Part shown: positions 38,134 to 47,637 of the stretch, piece after piece
Layout: each line of letters opens with the position of its first letter
Position numbering within the stretch: position 1 is the first letter of the stretch
The notes under the pieces: generated by a model
Databases searched by the model: none
The model's input: only the letters and a program-made list of their open reading frames with translations
What the model was told of the DNA's origin: nothing
DNA from: Clostridium rhizosphaerae
GTDB lineage: Bacteria; Bacillota; Clostridia; Clostridiales; Clostridiaceae
Direction: 5' to 3'
DNA: 64,000 nt
Assembly: GCF_016765585.1 (NCBI RefSeq)
Contig: NZ_JAESWC010000018.1
Location: 496,001 to 560,000, forward strand
Translations under genes and position numbers: made by a program

Positions 38134-40821
38134 CTATTTCCTTTTAATTATCAGCACACCTAAGGATGATACCAGGATTCCAAAGAGTATTAATGAACTC
38201 ATATCTACCGCTGATCCAGTCTTAGGAAGCACACTAGTATTAGCTCCTTGTGAGCTTGTACTTTTTTCATTTATATCTTCTTGAATTTCATTGTACTTTT
38301 GCAAAAGATCTGTTTTTTGCTGTGAATCAGGTAAAGAATCTATAATTGCTTTTGCAGCATTAAGATCATTTTGTGACAAATTATCTTTTGCCTTATTTAA
38401 TGCATCTTCAGCCTTCTTAATTTTTTCATTTACATCTATCTTTGACTGAGCAGCATTTATCCTTCCAAGCAAGGATGCCTTTGTTTCACCATCTTCTAAA
38501 TTATCCACAAGCTTCTTGGCTGAATCCAGATCCTCTTGGCTGAGACTATTTTCAGCTTTTATGACAGACTGAACTGCATCATTTACTTTTGTATTTAAAT
38601 CAATTTTATCTAGAACACTCTTTGTTCTAGATGATAAACCAGCCTTCATATCACTATCAGGAAGTTCTGCAATAAGCTTATTAGCCTCATCTAAATCGGC
38701 CTGAACTAAACTCTTTTCTGCTTTAGCTACTGCAGATTCAGCTGATATAGCTTTGTCCACATCTTTCTGTACATTATTAATCTTATTAAGAAGTTCCACT
38801 TTATCGCTATTATCAGGTAATGAACTTACATAACTTCTTGCATTATCTAAATCTGATTTGATTAAGCTTTTTTCAGCTTTTTCGATAAGACTTTCGGCAT
38901 CCTTTTTAGTCTGCTCATATATTAATCCAAATCCAAATTCAAGCATATTTTCTTTACTATTTTGAGGATTCGGAACCGCAACAGGCAGCTTTCCTGTTGG
39001 ATTAAACATACCAAATATTGCATTTATACCTGCTGGGAGATTTGGTGCTGGCGGCGGATTAGTTGGATCATTTCCTAAACCTCCATAGATAGCGATACAT
39101 GCTTTTACATTTGGAGTATATGCTATATCATATGGATTTCTTACAGCTATATTTACCATAGCTTTATTCTTACTATTTGCATAAGCTGAAACACTGTTGA
39201 TAAAGTCTATATCATAATAAGTACCTGTTTTAGGATCAGGTGCCATATTAACGCTGTTAGTTATTACAAAGTCCGCAGCATCTATAGCAGCCTTTTGAGT
39301 ATCAGTTAGTGTTGCTGCTTTTGATGAATAAATAAATGATTGAATAGTTATATTATCAATGCTATTTTTTGATGATATGTCATTAATGGCATCAGTCATA
39401 GATTTAATTCTATATTGTGATAATGAGAATAATACTATTTTCTTTCCACTTTCAAGCTTGAATGGAAGCATATTATTTTCATTTCTAAGTAATGTTACAG
39501 CCTTTTCTGATGCTTCTTTTTCAACAGCCTTATGTTCTGTACTTCCAACTACTGCTTTAGCATTGGATATTTTCTGTTCAAGAGATACTTGGTTCTGATT
39601 TCCAGCTGGGTTATATATACCTCTTTTCATCTTAAGTTCAATAATTCTTCTTGCCGACTCATTTATTCTTGATTCTGGTATTTCTCCTGTTTTAACTGCA
39701 CTAACTACAGAGTTATATATTTTATCTAAATTAGCAATTTCGCCTGTGCTTTGTACTACTGCCGGCATTAAAACTATATCTGTACCAGCATTTATTGCCA
39801 TCTTTACAGCATCTTCCTGTCCAAAATGATCTGCTATTGCCAGCATATTAAGAGCATCGGTTGTTATAACTCCCTTATATCCCATTTTAGTCCTTATAAG
39901 CTCAGTTAAAACTTTTTTAGAAAGAGTTGCTGGAATATTAACTTGAGTACCATCTTTTTTTGATATTACAGTAGAATTATCTACTGCAGGGAAAGCAACA
40001 TGGGCTGTCATTATCATGTCAATGCCCTTATCCATTGCAGCTTTAAAAGGTACTAGATCAATTTTATTAATTGTATCAATATCATGATTAACAACCGGAA
40101 GTCCTAAATGAGAATCCGTTGCTGTATCACCATGACCAGGGAAATGTTTACCAGTAGCAGCAACGCCAGAATCCTGCACACCTTTTATATAAGCAGTTCC
40201 TAAGTCAGCTACTAATTGAGGGTCAGATCCAAATGATCTAACTCCTATAACCGGATTGCTTGGATTAATATTTACATCTAAATCTGGTGCAAAATCTACA
40301 TTTATTCCGAGAGCTTTAAGTTCCTCTCCAATCACTTTTCCTGATTTGTATGATAAATCTGTAGACCTAGTAGCCCCTAATGCCATATTTCCAGGCATTC
40401 CTGTGCCTGTTTGAAGTCTTCTTACAATGCCGCCCTCTTGGTCAATAGTAATTAGTAATGGAACTTTTTCTGAAGCCTGCTGCATACCCTCTACTAGTCT
40501 TACAGTCTGCTCAGTTTCTTTAACATTTTCAGCAAATAATATTACTCCTCCAAGATGATATTTTTGAATAACGGATTTAACATCATCATTCATTACAGTA
40601 AATGGTATTCTATTGTTTTTACTATCAAATCCCCAGTTTCTAAAGTCGGGCATGAACATTTGTCCAATCTTTTCCTCAAGAGTCATTCCTCCGACCACAT
40701 TAGCGGCCTGTTCCTCAACAGTAGCTGCAGAAACCCTGTAACTTACTTTTAATCCCCCTGCAGAAAATAATAATGCCAAAATAGTAGTAGCTATTTTTGT
40801 TTTCATCTTCGTTCTTTTCAT
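38134..40821 (-). CDS. Sortase-anchored GH3 beta-N-acetylhexosaminidase with C-terminal repeats
   Basis: About 895 residues. Signal peptide (IATTILALLFSAGGLKVSYR), then a NagZ-type GH3 barrel with KHFPGHGDTATDSHLGLP and the nucleophile in TTDALNM. The GH3 C-terminal domain ends near residue 640. Four ~55-60-residue helical repeats follow (AEKSLIKSDLDNA; AEKSLVQADLDEA; AENSLSQEDLDSA; AKDNLSQNDLNAA). Then LPKTG, a membrane helix and KRK for sortase anchoring. A surface enzyme probably cutting GlcNAc from peptidoglycan or glycans. ATG at 40821 has GGAGGAAG; the earlier ATG lies inside that site. Confidence 0.9.
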   Translation of the reverse strand: MKRTKMKTKIATTILALLFSAGGLKVSYRVSAATVEEQAANVVGGMTLEEKIGQMFMPDFRNWGFDSKNNRIPFTVMNDDVKSVIQKYHLGGVILFAENVKETEQTVRLVEGMQQASEKVPLLITIDQEGGIVRRLQTGTGMPGNMALGATRSTDLSYKSGKVIGEELKALGINVDFAPDLDVNINPSNPVIGVRSFGSDPQLVADLGTAYIKGVQDSGVAATGKHFPGHGDTATDSHLGLPVVNHDIDTINKIDLVPFKAAMDKGIDMIMTAHVAFPAVDNSTVISKKDGTQVNIPATLSKKVLTELIRTKMGYKGVITTDALNMLAIADHFGQEDAVKMAINAGTDIVLMPAVVQSTGEIANLDKIYNSVVSAVKTGEIPESRINESARRIIELKMKRGIYNPAGNQNQVSLEQKISNAKAVVGSTEHKAVEKEASEKAVTLLRNENNMLPFKLESGKKIVLFSLSQYRIKSMTDAINDISSKNSIDNITIQSFIYSSKAATLTDTQKAAIDAADFVITNSVNMAPDPKTGTYYDIDFINSVSAYANSKNKAMVNIAVRNPYDIAYTPNVKACIAIYGGLGNDPTNPPPAPNLPAGINAIFGMFNPTGKLPVAVPNPQNSKENMLEFGFGLIYEQTKKDAESLIEKAEKSLIKSDLDNARSYVSSLPDNSDKVELLNKINNVQKDVDKAISAESAVAKAEKSLVQADLDEANKLIAELPDSDMKAGLSSRTKSVLDKIDLNTKVNDAVQSVIKAENSLSQEDLDSAKKLVDNLEDGETKASLLGRINAAQSKIDVNEKIKKAEDALNKAKDNLSQNDLNAAKAIIDSLPDSQQKTDLLQKYNEIQEDINEKSTSSQGANTSVLPKTGSAVDMSSLILFGILVSSLGVLIIKRK

Positions 40822-40944
40822 TATTTCTTCCTCCATAAATTATTCTGCTTCTCAATTAAGTCAAACAATTGATTACAATGGAATGCTTGTACCCTTTTTT
40901 ATCACCCTTCCTTTAAAATATGATGATTTATAAGTCAAAACAAA

Positions 40945-40976
40945 AATAGCTAAAAGAGTTCTCTCTCTTAGCTATT
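40945..40976 (-). promoter_or_regulatory. Terminator-like hairpin in the GH3 gene leader
   Basis: AATAGCTAAGAG pairs with CTCTTTTAGCTATT (2-nt bulge) on the minus strand, followed by TTTGTTTT. No minus-strand gene lies upstream, so this is a premature terminator in the leader or the end of a small RNA. Confidence 0.4.
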
Positions 40977-41142
40977 GCCTTCAATAAAGAAGTTACACGC
41001 TATCAATCATTATTACAAATACATATTACCATATTATTACATTTGTGTAAATAATATTTATATGGTTTTGTAAATTTATTTTGTGATATTATCATATCTG
41101 CGGAGATTTGTTTTATATCATTTGTACAAACTATGCTAAAAC

Positions 41143-41171
41143 TTGACATTAAAAATACCTTATTATAAGAT
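41143..41171 (+). promoter_or_regulatory. gltX: Sigma-A promoter of gltX
   Basis: TTGACA, 17-bp spacer, TAAGAT. The start is near 41178, giving a ~94-nt leader. Confidence 0.75.
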
Positions 41172-41175
41172 AAAA

Positions 41176-41225
41176 AGAGGATATTTTTGTATCAATCCTC
41201 TCTAAGATGAGAGGCTTTTATTTTA
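41176..41225 (+). promoter_or_regulatory. gltX: Candidate attenuator in the gltX leader
   Basis: Hairpin 1 pairs AGAGGAT (41176-41182) with ATCCTCT (41195-41201). Hairpin 2 pairs CCTCTC (41197-41202) with GAGAGG (41209-41214) and is followed by CTTTTATTTTAT, a terminator. Both need the same CCTCT, so they exclude each other. The ribosome binding site AGAGGAG (41257-41263) could also pair with it. It is not a T-box: no AGGGTGGNACCGCG motif. Confidence 0.5.
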
Positions 41226-41271
41226 TATTGGGTATAATTTTATTAAGGATATAAATAGAGGAGTGAAAAGA

Positions 41272-42732
41272 ATGTGTAATCATAACATAAGAACAAGATA
41301 TGCACCAAGCCCAACCGGCTATATGCATGTTGGTAATCTTAGAACTGCATTATATGCTTATTTAATAGCAAAGCATGAAGATGGAACTTTTATTTTAAGA
41401 ATTGAAGATACTGACCAGGAAAGATATGTTGAAGGTGCTGTAGATGTAATATACAACACAATGAAAATGACAAGTCTAATTCATGATGAAGGTCCAGACA
41501 TTGGAGGTCCAGTAGGTCCATATGTGCAAAGTGAAAGAAAGCCTTTATATCTAGAATATGCAAAAAAGCTTGTTGAAAGAGGAGAAGCTTATTACTGCTT
41601 CTGTTCCAAGGAAAGACTCGATATGCTTAAAGAAAATGCTGAAGCATTAAAGAGACCTTTTAAGTATGACAAACATTGTCTTCACTTAAGCAAGGAAGAA
41701 ATAGAGCAAAAATTAGCTGAAGGCGTTCCTTATGTTATAAGACAAAATAATCCTACTGAAGGAACAACTACCTTTGATGATGTTATATACGGCACAATAA
41801 CTGTTGATAATTCTGAACTTGAAGATATGGTTCTTTTAAAGTCCGATGGATATCCTACATATAATTTTGCAAACGTAGTTGACGATTACTTAATGGGAAT
41901 AACTCATGTTGTTAGAGGAAGTGAGTATTTATCTTCTTCACCAAAGTATAATCGTCTTTATCAAGGTTTTGGCTGGGAGGTTCCAATTTATGTACACTGC
42001 CCACCAATAATGAAGGATGCTCATCAAAAGCTAAGCAAGAGAAACGGTGATGCTTCCTTTGAAGACTTAATGGCTAAAGGCTATCTAAAGGATGCCATTA
42101 TGAACTATATTGCACTGCTTGGTTGGAATCCTGGAACAACACAGGAAATCTTCTCACTTGAAGAGCTTATTAAAGTATTTGATTTTAAGCAAATTAATAA
42201 AGCTCCGGCTATATTTGACCCTGTTAAGCTTAGATGGATGAATGGTGAATATATAAGAAAGCTTTCCTTAGAAGAATTCCACGAAATGGCTCTTCCATAC
42301 TATAAGGAAGCAATAAAGAATCCTGAAATAGATTTAATTAAGGTTAGCAATCTTCTTCACACTAGAACAGAAGTGCTTAGAGAGATTCCTGAGCAAATTG
42401 ATTTCTTTGATGTACTTCCTGAGTACTCAATTGATCTATATGTTCATAAGAAGATGAAAACCAATGCTGAAAATTCTTTAGTAAGCCTAGAAAAGGTTCT
42501 TCCTCTTCTTGAAAGCTTAGAAGCTTGGGACTTAGATACTCTTCACAACAGTGTTCTTAAACTTGTTGAAGAAATGGGAGTTAAAAACGGCGTGATGCTT
42601 TGGCCTATAAGAACCGCTTTATCAGGTAAAGCCTTTACTCCGGGAGGAGCCTTTGAGCTTGCTGAAATACTAGGAAAAGAAGAATCCCTAAGAAGAATAA
42701 GAATAGGAATTGAAAAGCTTAAAAATGCTTAA
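41272..42732 (+). CDS. gltX: Glutamyl-tRNA synthetase
   Basis: About 486 residues, class I. The HIGH-type motif lies in [20 protein letters not shown] and the KMSKS-type motif in [20 protein letters not shown] is conserved in GluRS. It charges tRNA-Glu, and possibly tRNA-Gln if the amidotransferase route is used. ATG at 41272 is 8 nt from GAGGAG; the GTG at 41263 is part of the site. Monocistronic. Confidence 0.96.
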   Translation: MCNHNIRTRYAPSPTGYMHVGNLRTALYAYLIAKHEDGTFILRIEDTDQERYVEGAVDVIYNTMKMTSLIHDEGPDIGGPVGPYVQSERKPLYLEYAKKLVERGEAYYCFCSKERLDMLKENAEALKRPFKYDKHCLHLSKEEIEQKLAEGVPYVIRQNNPTEGTTTFDDVIYGTITVDNSELEDMVLLKSDGYPTYNFANVVDDYLMGITHVVRGSEYLSSSPKYNRLYQGFGWEVPIYVHCPPIMKDAHQKLSKRNGDASFEDLMAKGYLKDAIMNYIALLGWNPGTTQEIFSLEELIKVFDFKQINKAPAIFDPVKLRWMNGEYIRKLSLEEFHEMALPYYKEAIKNPEIDLIKVSNLLHTRTEVLREIPEQIDFFDVLPEYSIDLYVHKKMKTNAENSLVSLEKVLPLLESLEAWDLDTLHNSVLKLVEEMGVKNGVMLWPIRTALSGKAFTPGGAFELAEILGKEESLRRIRIGIEKLKNA

Positions 42733-42736
42733 AGAT

Positions 42737-42766
42737 AAACGTACCAGTTAAAATGCTGGTACGTTT
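42737..42766. terminator. Bidirectional terminator gltX/larA
   Basis: AAACGTACCAG and CTGGTACGTTT, 8-nt loop, then TGTTTTATTT. Confidence 0.85.
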
Positions 42767-42770
42767 TGTT

Positions 42771-44045
42771 TTATTTAACTATAACAGAAACTCCATCAGG
42801 AATAACTGCTATCTTTGCATCCCTTCCCTTTATTTCATATGCTCTGTTTAAAGCTTCTTCAAAAGTATAAGCATGTTCAATATGCATGTCCTTAATAATT
42901 TTTGGATTACACATATCAGTAACTAATATCACCGTATACTTGTCCAATATTCTTGCTAAAATTTGAAATTCCCATTGATCTGGTGCAGTGTCATTTCTAT
43001 CTACTTTAAGAACCCTATCTAAAACTTCTCGAGCATTTTTAGAAAAGGCCATATTTTCATAGAAGGATTTTCCGCCGTGTCCATCGCTGCAGGCAGAAAC
43101 CATTATTATTACTCCACCTTCCCTGCAGGTTGCCTCTGCCGCTGTCATACCTTTAACTGATTGATAAATATTTTGATCTAATGGGTATCCTCCGTTTGTT
43201 GAAACTACTATGTCAGACATTATTGGGTCTATTCTTGAAAGTTCTGTTACAAACTTGCAGCCTTCCTCATGAGCAAGCTTGCTGTCACCTGCAAAGGCAT
43301 TTATTATTTTCTTATCTTTGTCTATTACTACATTTAGTATAAAGGCAAGCTTTGCAGTCTGTGCAGCATACAGCATATCCTTGTGTATTGGATTGTTTTC
43401 AACTATTCCAGTCCTTGAATATTCGCTTGCTATAAATTCAGAGCAGTGGTTTGCCATTATTGTTCCAGCTCCTGCAATGCCGGGAAGCACGCTTTTTCTT
43501 CCCCCTGAAAAACCAGCAAAGAAATGCGGCTCTATGAAACCTTCTGATATTAAAAGTTCTGTTTCCATAGCCAATTTATTAAGCCAAAGTTCTCCCCCTG
43601 AAGGCAAGGTTCCTACTTTGACAAGACTATCTTTATCCTGTGATATATGATTTATCAATACTTCTTTCTCTACTATTTCCTCTCCGTACTTATTTATCAT
43701 TTCTTCTCTTGTAGAAGGTCTATGAAAGCCTGTAGCTATAAGTATTTTTATTTCTATGTCTCTATTAACACTTCTAATCCTCTTTAAAAGAATTGGAAGT
43801 GTTATTTTACTTGGTACTGGCCTTGTATGGTCGCTAGTTATTATAACCATATTCTTTTTGTCTTTAACAAGCTCTTCTAAAGTTTTGCTTCCAATAGGAT
43901 TATCTAAAGCAAAATTAACAATTTCCTCTTGTGTCAATGTTGCCTTAAAGCTATGAGCTTTAGACTCCAATACACCTGCAAGATTTTCATCAGGGATATC
44001 AGCTTCAATAAAGGTTTTATAATACGGTAATCTTATTTTTCCCAT
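42771..44045 (-). CDS. larA: Nickel-dependent lactate racemase
   Basis: 424 residues. All LarA key positions are present at the same numbers as in Lactiplantibacillus plantarum: His108 (GFHRP), His174 (EPHFFAGFS), Lys184 (GGRKSVLPG; attachment of the nickel-pincer nucleotide) and His200 (ANH). SDHTRPVPSK is also conserved. It interconverts D- and L-lactate, letting LctD use both. The cofactor genes larB, larC and larE are not in this window. Last gene of the lactate operon, behind an internal terminator. Confidence 0.88.
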   Translation of the reverse strand: MGKIRLPYYKTFIEADIPDENLAGVLESKAHSFKATLTQEEIVNFALDNPIGSKTLEELVKDKKNMVIITSDHTRPVPSKITLPILLKRIRSVNRDIEIKILIATGFHRPSTREEMINKYGEEIVEKEVLINHISQDKDSLVKVGTLPSGGELWLNKLAMETELLISEGFIEPHFFAGFSGGRKSVLPGIAGAGTIMANHCSEFIASEYSRTGIVENNPIHKDMLYAAQTAKLAFILNVVIDKDKKIINAFAGDSKLAHEEGCKFVTELSRIDPIMSDIVVSTNGGYPLDQNIYQSVKGMTAAEATCREGGVIIMVSACSDGHGGKSFYENMAFSKNAREVLDRVLKVDRNDTAPDQWEFQILARILDKYTVILVTDMCNPKIIKDMHIEHAYTFEEALNRAYEIKGRDAKIAVIPDGVSVIVK

Positions 44046-44071
44046 TTCCCATCACCTCATTAGTTTTTAAA

Positions 44072-44105
44072 AAAGTACCTCAAGCTAAATACTTGAGGCT
44101 ACTTT
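44072..44105 (-). terminator. Internal terminator between lctD and larA
   Basis: AAAGTAGCCTCAAG and CTTGAGGTACTTT with one bulge, 7-nt loop, then TTTTTT on the minus strand. It would lower larA expression relative to lctBCD. Confidence 0.7.
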
Positions 44106-44114
44106 AAATTTATT

Positions 44115-45530
44115 CTATTGACATACCTTTCCCGGATTTAACAAATTTTTAGGATCAAAAGCTAGTTTAATGTTTTTCATTAATTCAATATAAGCTTCAT
44201 CATATTGTTCGAATAGATACGCTCTCTTAGCATAGCCTATACCGTGTTCTCCGGAAACAACACCATTTAATTCTCTAGCTCTCTTGTACATGCACTCAAA
44301 TACTTCTGAAAGCTTCTTCTTCCATTCTTCTTCAGTTAATTCATCTCTTAGAACATAAACGTGCAGGTTTCCATCACCAGCATGCCCAAAGCTTCTTATT
44401 CTAACATTAAACCCTTCCTGAAGCTCATGAGTATAATTAATGAAATCAGCTACTTTGTTCCTTGGAACACAAACGTCGCATTCATCCATTTCAGTTGTTG
44501 TTGCCTTTACCGCTTCAAGGAAGGCTCCTCTAGCAGACCAAATAGCTTCTTTTCTTTCATCTGTATCAGATATAAATACATCAAGTGCTCCTTCATTTAA
44601 GCAAAGCTCAGCAACCTTTTCATAGTTTCTTTCTATTTCTTCTTTGCTGTTGCCGTCAAAGGTTAATAGAAGGTACGCATCGGAAGTATTATCTGGGAAC
44701 TTCTTTCCTAAATATTCTTCAGCAGCAAGTATAACTTCTCTTTGCATAAATTCTATTGCAGTAGGAACAGCCTTTGATTTTATTATTTTAGGAACTGTTC
44801 CTATAGCCATTTGAAGATTTGGAAATGGTATTAATAGACTTATAGTCTTCTTAGGCAAAGGTAAAAGCTTAAGTACAGCCTTGGTTATTACTGCTAAAGT
44901 TCCTTCAGAACCGCAAATCATATCTTTGATGCTATAGCCTGAACTGTTTTTAACTACTTTACCTCCAACTTCAATAACATTTCCATTTGGAAGTACAAGC
45001 TCTAGTCCTCTTACAAAATCTCTTGTAACTCCATACTTAACAGCTCGCATTCCACCAGCATTTGTATTGATGTTTCCACCAATTGTTGCTGACTTTTCAC
45101 CTGGGTCCGGAGGATAGAAAAAGTCTCTTTCTTCAACATATTTTGCTATCTCCATAAGAAGAACTCCTGGCTCTACTGTAAGAGTCAGATTATCTTCATC
45201 AAGCTCAAGTATTCTATTCATTTTAGTCATATTAAGCATTATTCCGCCATAAAGTGGAACGGATGCTCCAACAAGACCAGTACCTGAACCTCTTACGACT
45301 ACAGGTATATTGTTTTCATAGGCATACTTCATAACCTTTGAAACTTCATCAGTGCTTAAAACCTCAACCATAACTTCAGGCATTTTGCTTATTCCGCCTA
45401 ACTCATCATGGCTGTAGTCTTCATTTATCTCTGCTCCGTAATAAACTCTGTCCTTTCCTAAAAGTTCAACTAGGAAATTTATATCTCTTTCATCTATTTT
45501 CTTATATTCATTACTGCATAGTCCGTTCAT
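44115..45530 (-). CDS. lctD: FAD-linked lactate dehydrogenase, catalytic subunit of bifurcating LDH
   Basis: 471 residues, GlcD/D-LDH family. The FAD-binding PCMH domain shows [17 protein letters not shown] and [20 protein letters not shown]. The C-terminal FAD-oxidase domain ends [14 protein letters not shown] and [11 protein letters not shown]. Next to etfA/etfB homologues this is the LctD subunit of the LctBCD complex, which oxidises lactate with NAD+ by co-oxidising reduced ferredoxin. The upstream junction to lctC has a hairpin and a duplicated ribosome-binding-like sequence. Confidence 0.92.
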   Translation of the reverse strand: MNGLCSNEYKKIDERDINFLVELLGKDRVYYGAEINEDYSHDELGGISKMPEVMVEVLSTDEVSKVMKYAYENNIPVVVRGSGTGLVGASVPLYGGIMLNMTKMNRILELDEDNLTLTVEPGVLLMEIAKYVEERDFFYPPDPGEKSATIGGNINTNAGGMRAVKYGVTRDFVRGLELVLPNGNVIEVGGKVVKNSSGYSIKDMICGSEGTLAVITKAVLKLLPLPKKTISLLIPFPNLQMAIGTVPKIIKSKAVPTAIEFMQREVILAAEEYLGKKFPDNTSDAYLLLTFDGNSKEEIERNYEKVAELCLNEGALDVFISDTDERKEAIWSARGAFLEAVKATTTEMDECDVCVPRNKVADFINYTHELQEGFNVRIRSFGHAGDGNLHVYVLRDELTEEEWKKKLSEVFECMYKRARELNGVVSGEHGIGYAKRAYLFEQYDEAYIELMKNIKLAFDPKNLLNPGKVCQ

Positions 45531-45560
45531 ATCATTACCCCCTCAAATCCTTATTCTATG

Positions 45561-45583
45561 CATAAAGATTATCCATCTTTATG
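45561..45583 (-). other. Intercistronic hairpin lctC-lctD
   Basis: CATAAAGAT, 5-nt loop, ATCTTTATG. It is flanked by two copies of a CCTCAAATYCTTATT direct repeat (45541-45555 and 45586-45600), whose complement reads as a ribosome binding site. Confidence 0.55.
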
Positions 45584-45598
45584 TCCCTCAAATTCTTA

Positions 45599-46795
45599 TT
45601 ATGCTCTCTTAGACATCTTTATTTGTTCAATAAGCTGTGGAACTATTTCATATATATCTCCTACAATTCCGTAATGCGCAACATTGAATATTGAAGCTTT
45701 TTCATCATTGTTTATAGCAAATATTCTTTCTGAACCATTCATACCTGCTGTAAATTGAACTGCTCCGGATACCCCTAAGGTTATTATAAGTTTTGGCTTA
45801 ACAGTTCTTCCGCTTAAACCTATCTGCTTCTTAGCATTCAGCAAGCCTGCCTCAATCATAGGTCTGGTTCCAGCCACCTGCGCACCTAGTAAGTCTGCTA
45901 ACTCATAAACCATCTCCATATCATTTTCTGACTTAACTCCTCTTCCGATAGCTATAATTACTTCAGCATCAGATATGCTTTCTTCCTTTTCTTTATGAGT
46001 TACTTTTAAAACATCTATATTGGATACTAATTTGTCCTTATTTATTTCACAGGTAATAATTTCCCCATAAACATCTTCTCTTCTTTCTGGCGCATTCATA
46101 ACCTTATATCTAACAGTCGCAAGCTGTGGTCTTGTATTTGGAGTATTTATTTGAGCCATAATGTTTCCGCCAAAAGCAGGTCTTATTTGAACCAGGTCTG
46201 TATTTTCCTTTATATCTAGTATAGTACAGTCAGCAGTAAGCCCTGTTCTGAAACGTGCTGCCATTCTTGGTGCAAGTGATCTTCCTACAGTAGTAGCTCC
46301 GACTAATATCGTTGATGGCTTAACCTTTTTAATAAAATCTTCAAAAGCAGCTGCATAAGGTTCTATTCTAAAATCTTTTAACTCCTCATAGTCATATACA
46401 AAAACCTCATCTACTCCATAATGTAGAAGTTCTTCAGCCTTATGGCTGATGTTTGAACCTAGAAACAAGCAGTAAACTGGGAAATTTACTTTCGCGGCCA
46501 GCTCTTTAGCCTTACCTATAAGTTCTAAGGTTACAGGATGTATGTCTCCCTCAACATGATCAACATAAACAGCTATCCCTTTCCATAAGCTCTTGTCTAT
46601 AGTTTTCACTTCATCTTCAACAAATTCCATTACTCCTGCCGGTCCTTTTTTAACACATATTTTACACATTTTACAGCCGGCATTTATTTCTATTTTTCCA
46701 TCATGATTTTCTATTGCCTTAAAAGGACATATATTAACTAATTGCTCAATAACTTCACTGTTTAACTTATTTTGATTAACTACTAATTTACCCAT
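45599..46795 (-). CDS. lctC: Electron transfer flavoprotein alpha subunit with N-terminal ferredoxin domain (LctC)
   Basis: 398 residues. A short ferredoxin-like N-terminus binds one [4Fe-4S] cluster via Cys23, Cys41, Cys44 and Cys47. The EtfA domain follows, with FAD motifs SGRTVKPKLIITLGVSGAVQ and FAINNDEKASIF. The N-terminal cluster distinguishes bifurcating Lct/Car EtfA from housekeeping EtfA. It is 22 bp after lctB. Confidence 0.92.
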   Translation of the reverse strand: MGKLVVNQNKLNSEVIEQLVNICPFKAIENHDGKIEINAGCKMCKICVKKGPAGVMEFVEDEVKTIDKSLWKGIAVYVDHVEGDIHPVTLELIGKAKELAAKVNFPVYCLFLGSNISHKAEELLHYGVDEVFVYDYEELKDFRIEPYAAAFEDFIKKVKPSTILVGATTVGRSLAPRMAARFRTGLTADCTILDIKENTDLVQIRPAFGGNIMAQINTPNTRPQLATVRYKVMNAPERREDVYGEIITCEINKDKLVSNIDVLKVTHKEKEESISDAEVIIAIGRGVKSENDMEMVYELADLLGAQVAGTRPMIEAGLLNAKKQIGLSGRTVKPKLIITLGVSGAVQFTAGMNGSERIFAINNDEKASIFNVAHYGIVGDIYEIVPQLIEQIKMSKRA

Positions 46796-46817
46796 CTATA
46801 TCACCATCCCTTAATCA

Positions 46818-47606
46818 TTATGCAAATTTTAACTCAGAAAGTTTCTTATGCATCTTACCGGTAAGTTCATCGCTGCTTCCCTTCCACATCTCTCTGTCAT
46901 TATTAGCTTGTGGAGGAAATATTCTTTCTACTTGCGTTGGAGAACCATTAAGTCCATATTTCTTTTCATCCTTGTCTTCAAAATCATTAAAGCTTATCAT
47001 CTTTACTTCCCTGTTCTTAGTTTCAAGCTTTCTCTTGTATGAGGGAAGTCTTGGTTGGAATATATCCTTCTCCACTGTTAATAAGCAAGGATACTTTATT
47101 TCCGACAGCTCGATAGTATTCGGCATGTCCATTTCAACTAAAACTGAGTTTTCCTTAAGTTCAACTATTTTAAGCACATTTGCAATATGTGGAATTCCAA
47201 GGTATTCAGCCATTTCTGGACCTACTTGGGCTGTATCACCATCAGTAGTCTGCTTTCCACATAGAATTACATCAAATTCTCCCATTTTCCTTACTGCTTG
47301 CGATATTGTATAAGATGTTGCAAGTACGTCTGCTCCAGCAAATTTTCTATCTGAAACTAGAGCACCTTCGTCAACTCCCATCATATATGCTTCTCTTATA
47401 ACTTCAGCCGCCTGTGGAGGTCCCATAGTAACGACGCTTATCTTTCCCCCAACCTTATCTCTAATCCTTAGGGCAGTTTCAATTGCATATAAATCGTAAG
47501 GATTCATTTTTGAATCTACACCATCTCTTTTTAGAACCCCTGTTTTTTCATCTACTTCCACCTTAGTAGTTCCTGGTACCTGCTTAATGCAAACTAAAAT
47601 ATTCAT
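46818..47606 (-). CDS. lctB: Electron transfer flavoprotein beta subunit (LctB)
   Basis: 262 residues. MNILVCIKQVPGTTKVEVDE is the EtfB N-terminus; GKQTTDGDTAQVGPEMAEYL and ADVLATSYTISQAV are conserved. In bifurcating enzymes this subunit holds the second FAD and the NAD site. It precedes lctC and follows the permease. Confidence 0.92.
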   Translation of the reverse strand: MNILVCIKQVPGTTKVEVDEKTGVLKRDGVDSKMNPYDLYAIETALRIRDKVGGKISVVTMGPPQAAEVIREAYMMGVDEGALVSDRKFAGADVLATSYTISQAVRKMGEFDVILCGKQTTDGDTAQVGPEMAEYLGIPHIANVLKIVELKENSVLVEMDMPNTIELSEIKYPCLLTVEKDIFQPRLPSYKRKLETKNREVKMISFNDFEDKDEKKYGLNGSPTQVERIFPPQANNDREMWKGSSDELTGKMHKKLSELKFA

Positions 47607-47637
47607 TGTATACTTCCTCCTTTTATATCAATCAACA

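Noticed and set aside
38036-38284. Plus-strand frame at the end of the GH3 gene
   Set aside because: It runs through the terminator and antisense to the LPXTG region, with no ribosome binding site.
41176-41225. gltX leader as a T-box
   Set aside because: The conserved T-box sequence and Stem I motifs are missing and the leader is far too short.
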